A stretch of DNA of 11,561 nt from Pseudomonadota bacterium (GTDB lineage Bacteria > Pseudomonadota > Gammaproteobacteria > Steroidobacterales > Woeseiaceae). The notes under the pieces are model-generated. The model saw only the letters and a list, made by a program, of their open reading frames with translations. It made no database searches and had not been told where the DNA came from. A program made the position numbers and the translations under genes. The stretch lies in the NCBI GenBank assembly GCA_022567775.1, contig JADFGH010000027.1:1-11561 (forward strand), written 5' to 3'. The stretch's first letter is position 1. Each line of letters opens with the position of its first letter. This document shows positions 7,076 through 11,561 of the stretch, one piece after another.

Positions 7076-7105
7076 CGCGCACCGGCGTACCGGTGCGCGC
7101 TTTTT
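7076..7105 (+). terminator. Strong hairpin with T-tract, oriented for plus-strand transcription
   Basis: A perfect 10-bp stem (CGCGCACCGG at 7076-7085, CCGGTGCGCG at 7090-7099) with loop CGTA is followed by C and TTTTT (7101-7105) on the plus strand. This is a textbook rho-independent terminator for plus-strand transcription, yet no plus-strand gene lies between it and the RAYT at 3736. Read on the minus strand the same hairpin is followed by TTACTCC, a poor U-tract, and would sit 37 nt before the M19 start codon. Confidence 0.7.
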
Positions 7106-7204
7106 CCCCCTACGCGTCCAGCTCCATGAGTTTCAGCCAGGCAATTCCCGTTACCCGGCCTCACTCACCGCTCTTCCCTGAGGCACCAGGGTCCTGCTCC
7201 AATA

Positions 7205-7239
7205 TGGACTGAGTCCAAATGTGAACTGTAACGTACAGT
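7205..7239. promoter_or_regulatory. Pair of palindromic candidate operators downstream of a sigma70 promoter
   Basis: TGGACTGAGTCCA (7205-7217) is a perfect 6-bp dyad around one base, and ACTGTAACGTACAGT (7225-7239) has 6-bp arms around ACG. They lie at about -3 to +32 relative to the start predicted from the TTGACA/CATAAT promoter, where repressors typically bind. Neither resembles the large palindrome upstream of ubiD, so a different regulator is likely. Binding is inferred. Confidence 0.5.
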
Positions 7240-7331
7240 CCGATTATGGAACGTAGGCCCCCAATGTCAAGCCATGAACGAGCTACATTCCATTCTCTGC
7301 GAACCACCCCAGACCAACTTTTGCGGGATAA

Positions 7332-7790
7332 CTACATTACGAGTTTGTGCAGGATATTCGCCAACAGTTGCATTTCACCCCGGGTCAGGCGCTCAGCCAT
7401 GTGCGCATGTGCTTCGCCGAGGATGCGCGGGTAGCACTTGCGAAATACGGCGCGGCCACTGCCGGTGAGCGTGACGTTCACTTGCCTGTCGGACGTTGTG
7501 GATCGTTGTCTCTCTACAAATCCCGCCCGCTCGAGCTTTTTGACCGTGCTGGTCGTGTTTGACGGCGAGATGAATGTTTCGCTCGACAAGCGGCCCATGG
7601 AGACCGGCCCGAACTTGCCGAGTATGTCGATGACGTTCATTTCGGCGGCGTGCAAACCGACGCTTCCTGCGACGTCCGATGCTTTCTTGTGCATCAGGTG
7701 ACGTGCACGCATCAGATTCCGGAACAGATCGACGGTAACATCCTCGTCGCGTTCACCAAGTCTCGTCTGTGTCTTGACGAAGTTCTTCAT
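7332..7790 (-). CDS. MarR-family transcriptional regulator
   Basis: This 152-residue DNA-binding protein has the MarR winged-helix layout: N-terminal dimerisation helices (DLFRNLMRARHLMHKKASDVAGSVGL), helix-turn-helix from about 50 to 89 (MNVIDILGKFGPVSMGRLSSETFISPSNTTSTVKKLERAG), the beta wing (VERQRSTTSDRQVNVTLTGSGRAVF, 92-116) and a C-terminal dimer helix. MarR proteins usually repress catabolic or efflux genes and release DNA on binding a phenolic or other ligand. The ATG at 7790 begins 13 nt after the ubiD stop, so the two genes are probably one transcript. An earlier in-frame Met at 7856 would overlap ubiD by 53 nt and adds residues that do not look MarR-like. Its likely target is the palindrome at 9345-9395, giving autoregulation of the ubiD-marR unit and control of ubiX. 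Confidence 0.88.
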   Translation of the reverse strand: MKNFVKTQTRLGERDEDVTVDLFRNLMRARHLMHKKASDVAGSVGLHAAEMNVIDILGKFGPVSMGRLSSETFISPSNTTSTVKKLERAGFVERQRSTTSDRQVNVTLTGSGRAVFRKCYPRILGEAHAHMAERLTRGEMQLLANILHKLVM

Positions 7791-7803
7791 CCGTAATTTT
7801 TTC

Positions 7804-9315
7804 TCAACCGACAGTTGCTTTCCAGAGTTCGTCAACGCGAGCTTCAATTTCCGCAACCGGCATGACCCGGTCCATGACCTTCAGGTTGAGTGGCGTGGTG
7901 CAGTCCACACCCATGAACGATCTGACATTCAGCGGTATTTCCGGGTAGCCGTCATATACACCAAGCTTGGAGTTGGAGCCGAGCACTCCCTGCGCCATCG
8001 GTTCGATATTCATGCCGACGACATTCGGTATGATCATCAGATCGCGATCCGGAATGAAGCGATGGGCAAGCGCCCAGTCACGATCCCGCGGATTGCGGAT
8101 GTCGATGTCATCGTCATACACGAAAACGTGTTTGCAGAATCCAGCGAGCGCCGTGTACGCACGCATCATTGCCATTTTCGGTTCACCGATGCGTGCTTTT
8201 TTTATTGAGACATGAACGGTGAACCCGCAACCGGCTGACGGATCGACGAAAACATCGACAACATTTGGCATGATCTCCCTGATCTGCACGAAGGTTCTGA
8301 CCGATCGGAAGAATGCAGCAATTGAGTTGCACTCGTTTAATGGACGCCCGATGTGTACGTGCTGATAGATCGGGTTCTTGCGCATCGTAATTGCAGTCAC
8401 GTCAAACACGGGGCGGCGCCGCGGATCATCATAAAAGCCATTGAATGATGCGAACTGGCCTTGCGTACTCCAGTTGAACGGCTTGAATTCTCCTTCGACG
8501 ACGATTTCTGCACTGGCAGGCACATCAACATCCACGGTTTCGCACTTGACCATCTCCACCGGCGTGTCCCGCAGCCCGCCGATAAATGCAAAGTCATCAC
8601 TCTCGTGCGGCAGTGCGGAATTTGCACCTGCAAGGATGAATTCCGGTGTTACGCCGAAGGTAAAGGCCGCCGGAAACGGCTTCGCTTTGTCATAGTCCCA
8701 GCTCGATGACGGGTCGTCGATTTTGCTGCCCCAGAATCTCTCCATGCTCCGGGCGTCACCCGTGCCGCGAAAGATCCAGGCGGTTCCGGTGTTCTTGCCC
8801 GTAATTTCGAAACGGTGGTACGACAGGTTGTGTGCGTTTTCCGTCGGTTTCGAAATGCAGAGACTGGTGAAATAGCGACCTTCGGTAAAATCCGGCGTGC
8901 CCTGCCCGTCCTGCGGGTTCAGCCGCAATGCGGGTATCAATGACAGATCGGCTTCGTCACCGGTCAGGATCACTTCCTTGCACGGCGCTTTTTTTGCGGC
9001 TACATACACGGGTGGAACGCCGCCGGATTTCAGTATCTGCATCATCTTCATTGCCGAGCCCGGCAACGCATCCTCTTCCGGCACACCGAATGCTTCAGCC
9101 ATGCGCCGGTAGGTATGGCCGACGGTGTTGGCAAGCACCGGGATATCAAAGCCGGTCGGCTTTTCGAAAAGAATCGGTTTGTGGATATCTTCGTAGTCGG
9201 CGCGGGCAATGAATGCGCCCATTTCATCGAGCGTATCGACTTCTACCGGCACCCGGAACAACTCGCCTTTCTTGTCCAGGTCATCAAGAAACCAACGGAA
9301 ATCAAAGTATTTCAT
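7804..9315 (-). CDS. UbiD-family (de)carboxylase-like protein with altered catalytic site
   Basis: The protein has 503 residues from ATG 9315 (GGGGG 6 nt upstream) or 504 from GTG 9318; numbering below uses the longer form. UbiD enzymes use prenylated FMN to (de)carboxylate aromatic or alpha,beta-unsaturated acids. Family marks: DFTEGRYFTSLCISKP, N164 and R169 in NLSYHRFEITG (metal/prFMN Asn, catalytic Arg), E260 in MVKCETVDVDVP, FDVTAITMRKNPIYQ, and FVYDDDIDIRNPRDRDWALAHRF. The segment normally reading EGPFGE/D is QGQFAS (286-291), so both catalytic carboxylates of the Glu-Arg-Glu triad are Gln and Ser; the metal His between N164 and E260 looks replaced (IFRGTGDAR). The frame is intact and length is normal, so this is a divergent member rather than a decayed gene. 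It is divergent from ubiX and followed by marR. A reaction other than classical decarboxylation is possible; the substrate is unknown. Confidence 0.88.
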   Translation of the reverse strand: MKYFDFRWFLDDLDKKGELFRVPVEVDTLDEMGAFIARADYEDIHKPILFEKPTGFDIPVLANTVGHTYRRMAEAFGVPEEDALPGSAMKMMQILKSGGVPPVYVAAKKAPCKEVILTGDEADLSLIPALRLNPQDGQGTPDFTEGRYFTSLCISKPTENAHNLSYHRFEITGKNTGTAWIFRGTGDARSMERFWGSKIDDPSSSWDYDKAKPFPAAFTFGVTPEFILAGANSALPHESDDFAFIGGLRDTPVEMVKCETVDVDVPASAEIVVEGEFKPFNWSTQGQFASFNGFYDDPRRRPVFDVTAITMRKNPIYQHVHIGRPLNECNSIAAFFRSVRTFVQIREIMPNVVDVFVDPSAGCGFTVHVSIKKARIGEPKMAMMRAYTALAGFCKHVFVYDDDIDIRNPRDRDWALAHRFIPDRDLMIIPNVVGMNIEPMAQGVLGSNSKLGVYDGYPEIPLNVRSFMGVDCTTPLNLKVMDRVMPVAEIEARVDELWKATVG

Positions 9316-9344
9316 CACTTACCCCCGACGATCGAAGCCGGTGC

Positions 9345-9395
9345 CGAGCATAACATTTTTGTATAGAACTCTTCTATATGGAAATGTTATGCTCG
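9345..9395. promoter_or_regulatory. 51-bp palindrome in the ubiD-ubiX divergent promoter region
   Basis: Two nested dyads share one centre at 9370. The outer arms are 14-bp perfect (CGAGCATAACATTT at 9345-9358, AAATGTTATGCTCG at 9382-9395). The inner arms are 7-bp perfect (TATAGAA at 9362-9368, TTCTATA at 9372-9378). Only three position pairs between them fail, and all three would be G-U pairs in plus-strand RNA. It is AT-rich and sits 30 bp from the ubiD start and 33 bp from the ubiX start, overlapping the likely promoters. The best interpretation is the operator of the neighbouring MarR protein. Confidence 0.8.
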
Positions 9396-9427
9396 ACTTC
9401 ATAAGCACGAAAGGGGAGTCATCCCGT

Positions 9428-10000
9428 ATGCGTCTTATCATCGGAATCACCGGCGCAAGTGGCGTCATCTACGGCATTCGCCTCCTCGAAACCCTGCGCG
9501 ATCAGGACGGCGTAGAAACGCATCTCGTCATGTCCTCAACCGGCAGGATGAACATCGGTATCGAGACCGACTGGAAGGCGAAGGATGTGGAAGGCCTGGC
9601 TGACGTTGTTCACCGCAACAACGACGTCGGCGCGATGATAGCCAGCGGTTCCTACCAGAGCGACGGCATGATCGTCGCACCGTGTTCGATGAAAACCCTC
9701 TCGGGTATTGTTAATTCCTACGCCGACAACCTCCTTTGCCGCGCAGCCGATGTCATGTTGAAAGAGCGCAAGCGATTGATCCTCGTGCCCAGGGAGTCAC
9801 CGTTGCACCGCGGGCACTGCCGGCTTCTGTACGAAGCGAGTAAAATGGGCATAGACATCGCCCCGCCGATGCCGGCGTTCTATAACCGCCCGGAAACCGT
9901 CGATGATATCGTCAATCACACGGTCGGCCGGTTGCTGGACCTCATCGGGCTGGATTCGGGACTCGTTCAGCGCTGGGGCGGCGTCGGCGATCCCGGTTAA
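9428..10000 (+). CDS. ubiX: UbiX-family flavin prenyltransferase
   Basis: This 190-residue protein has the flavodoxin-like fold that transfers a dimethylallyl group to FMN to make prenyl-FMN, the cofactor of UbiD enzymes. It shows the N-terminal phosphate-binding GITGASG (6-12), the family motif MSSTGRMNIGIETDW, MIVAPCSMKTLSGI (81-94), VPRESPLHRGH (120-130, usually VPRETPLH) and the C-terminal PAFYNRPETVDDIVNHTVGR (149-168), with the Tyr and Arg typical of the active site. The start is ATG 9428, with AAGGGGAG about 9 nt upstream as a strong ribosome binding site. An in-frame extension upstream would run through the ubiD start and is rejected. It is divergent from ubiD across a 51-bp palindrome and 13 nt upstream of the TAXI gene. 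All expected motifs are present, so unlike its partner it looks catalytically normal. It might alternatively be named after a dedicated catabolic UbiX paralogue. Confidence 0.92.
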   Translation: MRLIIGITGASGVIYGIRLLETLRDQDGVETHLVMSSTGRMNIGIETDWKAKDVEGLADVVHRNNDVGAMIASGSYQSDGMIVAPCSMKTLSGIVNSYADNLLCRAADVMLKERKRLILVPRESPLHRGHCRLLYEASKMGIDIAPPMPAFYNRPETVDDIVNHTVGRLLDLIGLDSGLVQRWGGVGDPG

Positions 10001-10013
10001 TTGTGGCAAAGCA

Positions 10014-10976
10014 GTGAGAAAAGATTACCTGTTACCGATGCTTGGCATGCTGCTGGCCGGATCCGCCGGCGCCAGTGACGTAATCAGCATTGCGGCATCA
10101 ACCAAGGGAACCCTGTTCGATCAGGCCGGCACCGCAGTCGCGAAAGTCGCAACCAACCATGGAAATCTCAGGTCGACATTGCGCAATTACGCGAGCCCCA
10201 ATGTTTTCATCCCGGCGATTGCGCGCGGCCAGGTCGACTTCGGAATTGCCAATCAGTTCGAGGTTATGCTTGCCGTAACCGGGCAAAGTTACTTCGAGGG
10301 CCGCCAGCAAGCCAACCTGCGTGCAGTAGCGGTGCTGTTTCCGTTACAAATTGCAATATTTGTGAGTCAGGATTCGACGGTCCGGCGCATCGCGGATCTG
10401 AAGGGACGTCGAATGCCGGACGGCTATGTCGCCAACAAAATTATTTTGCCGCTGATCGATGCGTCCCTCGCGGCCGATGGTCTTACTCGCAGCGACATCG
10501 ATTCACTCAATGTGCCCGGTACTGCTGCTGGTGCCGATGCATTTATCTCGGGACGTACCGAGGGATTCCTGATGGCATTGCGCGCACCGAAAGTCCGGGA
10601 AGCCAATGCACGCCATGGAATTCGCGCCCTGCCGATTCTGAATACCCGGGAAAACCTCGCTGCCATTCGGCAGCATATGCCCGTCGCGTACCTTGCACTC
10701 GAGCAGCCGGGACCATCGAACCCGGGAATTCTTGAACCGACCTGGATTATCACCTACGACACACTATTGTTCGCCAGTACCGAAACCAGCGACGATGCAG
10801 TGTACCGGCTCACCCGGACCCTGTTCGAAAACAGGCATCAGCTCGTCGCCGCGTCCCCGGCGTTCAGACGGTTTAGCCAGGATGCAATGGCAAAAGACCT
10901 CGGTTCTGTCGAATACCACGCCGGCGCGATACGCTTTTACACGGAACAGGGACTTTGGCCACCAACGCCTCAATAG
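10014..10976 (+). CDS. TAXI-family TRAP transporter substrate-binding protein
   Basis: This 320-residue periplasmic binding protein belongs to the TAXI group of TRAP transporters. It starts at GTG 10014, which gives a clean Sec signal peptide (RKDYLLPMLGMLLAGSAGA, cleaved before SDV). No strong Shine-Dalgarno is visible, so coupling to the ubiX stop 13 nt upstream is likely. Landmarks are the N-terminal strand ISIAASTKGTLFDQAGTAVAK (family pattern ISIGTGxxGGxYYPxGxAIAK, with the Gly-rich part less conserved), the domain-I segment ARGQVDFGIANQFE, DLKGRRMPDGYV (120-131 region) and LNVPGTAAGADAFISGRTEGFL. TAXI proteins hand a carboxylate such as glutamate, 2-oxoglutarate or a hydrophobic acid to a fused DctQM membrane subunit. 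None is encoded here, so its partner is elsewhere or it acts as an orphan. Its pairing with ubiX suggests an acid that feeds the UbiD step, which is inference. It converges with the dioxygenase, 16 bp apart. Confidence 0.85.
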   Translation: MRKDYLLPMLGMLLAGSAGASDVISIAASTKGTLFDQAGTAVAKVATNHGNLRSTLRNYASPNVFIPAIARGQVDFGIANQFEVMLAVTGQSYFEGRQQANLRAVAVLFPLQIAIFVSQDSTVRRIADLKGRRMPDGYVANKIILPLIDASLAADGLTRSDIDSLNVPGTAAGADAFISGRTEGFLMALRAPKVREANARHGIRALPILNTRENLAAIRQHMPVAYLALEQPGPSNPGILEPTWIITYDTLLFASTETSDDAVYRLTRTLFENRHQLVAASPAFRRFSQDAMAKDLGSVEYHAGAIRFYTEQGLWPPTPQ

Positions 10977-10992
10977 AAGTTCGCGCAGATTC

Positions 10993-11561
10993 CTAGTCTT
11001 GTTCATGCAGGCGTTTTTTCCTGCTGTCTTTGAAGTCGCCTGGCGGGGGCATGATGTAGCGACGCAACCCGGATGGGTCGGCCGCGGGTGCGTCTCCCAC
11101 CGGCCGGCTGCCGGCGACCGTGACCCGCTCCATCTTGCGGCGTTGCGGGTAATAGTCGTGCAACGCCGAGTGCTGAACGAGGCAGTTGTCCCAGAACACG
11201 ACCGTGTCGGGCTGCCATTGGTGGCGATAGTGATACTCATGAATGAGGCAGCGGCGGTACAGATAGCCGAGTAATGTACGGCTTTCGTCGTCCTCCATCC
11301 CTTTGATATTCAGTGTGAATTGGGGATTCACGAAGATAACCTTGCGGCCAGTGACGGGATGCACCCGAACCACCGGATGCGTCACCGCTGGATAAATGTC
11401 CTCGTATTTTCTGAGTTGCCTGCGGCCTTCGTCCGAATCATCGAAAAGCGTGCGGAATGGTCCGAGATCGTGCACCGCTTCCAGCCCCGAAATATAGCTC
11501 TGCATGCGGTCCGACAGACTCTCGTACACGGCGCCCATGTTGGCGAACGCCGTATCGCCGC
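10993..11561 (-). CDS. TauD/TfdA-family Fe(II)/2-oxoglutarate dioxygenase (N-terminus beyond window)
   Basis: The last 188 residues of a taurine dioxygenase-like enzyme are present; the frame is open to the window edge. The visible part begins with GDTAFANMGAVYESLSDRMQ, the typical helix after the first two iron ligands (H-x-D), which lie off the edge. VTHPVVRVHPVTGRKVIFVN is the family core. The third iron ligand is the His in WDNCLVQHSALHDY, and the 2-oxoglutarate-binding Arg is in RRKMERVTVAG. The tail (PPPGDFKDSRKKRLHEQD) is charged and nonconserved. Such enzymes hydroxylate small acids (sulfonates, chlorophenoxyacetates, others) and often release sulfite, phenols or aldehydes. Substrate cannot be assigned. 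It is transcribed toward the TAXI gene, and no terminator is seen in the 16-bp gap. Confidence 0.9.
   Translation of the reverse strand, partial: GDTAFANMGAVYESLSDRMQSYISGLEAVHDLGPFRTLFDDSDEGRRQLRKYEDIYPAVTHPVVRVHPVTGRKVIFVNPQFTLNIKGMEDDESRTLLGYLYRRCLIHEYHYRHQWQPDTVVFWDNCLVQHSALHDYYPQRRKMERVTVAGSRPVGDAPAADPSGLRRYIMPPPGDFKDSRKKRLHEQD

Larger units (their letters stand above)
7040..7331 (-). promoter_or_regulatory. Promoter, palindromes and leader of the M19-ThDP operon
   Basis: This 292-bp gap follows the marR stop. On the minus strand it contains TTGACA (7270-7265), a 16-bp spacer and CATAAT (7248-7243), with an expected start near 7236. Two dyads follow: ACTGTA-n3-TACAGT (7225-7239) over the start, and TGGACT-n-AGTCCA (7205-7217). 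Both share a GGACTG half, so they may be operators. The remaining leader of about 200 nt has potentially competing short stems near 7160-7190 (CCCTG/CAGGG against GCCTCA/TGAGGC) and the GC hairpin at 7076-7099. I could not match the leader to a known riboswitch, including the TPP element. Confidence 0.55.

Noticed and set aside
7137..7200. Cobalamin- or TPP-type riboswitch in the M19 leader (a GGGAA...GGTG...CC pattern is present)
   Set aside because: Only a short, loose match; the remaining conserved cobalamin or TPP elements could not be found.
7791..7856. Longer MarR start at 7856, overlapping ubiD by 53 nt
   Set aside because: The added residues are not MarR-like, and the ATG at 7790 lies neatly 13 nt after the ubiD stop.
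9209..9427. Upstream extension of the UbiX reading frame to 9209
   Set aside because: It would cross the palindrome and the ubiD start, and the strong ribosome binding site and family N-terminus point to ATG 9428.
9903..10013. Upstream extension of the TAXI frame to 9903 inside ubiX
   Set aside because: The signal peptide begins at GTG 10014; the upstream residues are out-of-frame ubiX sequence.
11006..11025. GCAGG/CCTGC hairpin with T-rich loop near the end of the dioxygenase
   Set aside because: It lies inside the coding region and the T-run is in the loop rather than after the stem.

Overview
The window (about 11.6 kb, moderately GC-rich) looks like accessory chromosome from a pseudomonadotal bacterium, most likely a gammaproteobacterium. 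The clues are a perfect CRP-type operator, a REP-associated tyrosine transposase (RAYT) with its repeat leader, an outer-membrane beta-barrel ending in Phe, and Tat-exported enzymes. The assignment to a class is inference.

Region 1 (1-2513) holds two divergent envelope genes. On the minus strand is the 5' part of a secreted DNRLRE/CSLREA-like/beta-helix protein with the start of a choice-of-anchor Q domain; its C-terminus runs off the window. On the plus strand is a small outer-membrane beta-barrel protein. A perfect TGTGA-N6-TCACA site lies between them.

Region 2 (2514-3998) is mobile or repetitive. It has an array of GGGACACCCATCAT-containing repeats ending in a perfect 41-bp tandem duplication, then a RAYT gene, then a 262-bp gap with a 53-bp direct duplication that abuts the stop codon of the next gene.

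Region 3 (3999-7334) is a minus-strand two-gene operon: an M19 membrane-dipeptidase-like hydrolase followed by a benzoylformate-decarboxylase-like ThDP enzyme. Both carry twin-arginine signal peptides. Upstream are a near-consensus sigma70 promoter, two palindromes at and just after the expected transcription start, and a leader of about 200 nt containing a 10-bp GC hairpin.

Region 4 (7332-10976) is a UbiD/UbiX decarboxylase locus. On the minus strand a UbiD-family protein is followed 13 nt later by a MarR regulator. Divergent on the plus strand are UbiX (prenyl-FMN synthase) and a TAXI-type TRAP substrate-binding protein. The 109-bp ubiD-ubiX gap contains a 51-bp near-perfect palindrome, the obvious candidate MarR operator. 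The UbiD-like protein appears to lack both carboxylates of the family's Glu-Arg-Glu catalytic triad and one metal-ligand His. UbiX looks normal.

Region 5 (10993-11561) is the C-terminal part of a TauD/TfdA-type Fe(II)/2-oxoglutarate dioxygenase, convergent with the TAXI gene.

Taken together, regions 3-5 look like a regulated cluster for taking up and degrading an organic, possibly aromatic, acid: capture by the TAXI protein, prFMN-linked decarboxylation or carboxylation, a ThDP-dependent 2-oxoacid step and an oxygenase. The substrate cannot be read from the sequence. The most unusual points are the altered UbiD active site, the exported ThDP enzyme and the large palindrome.
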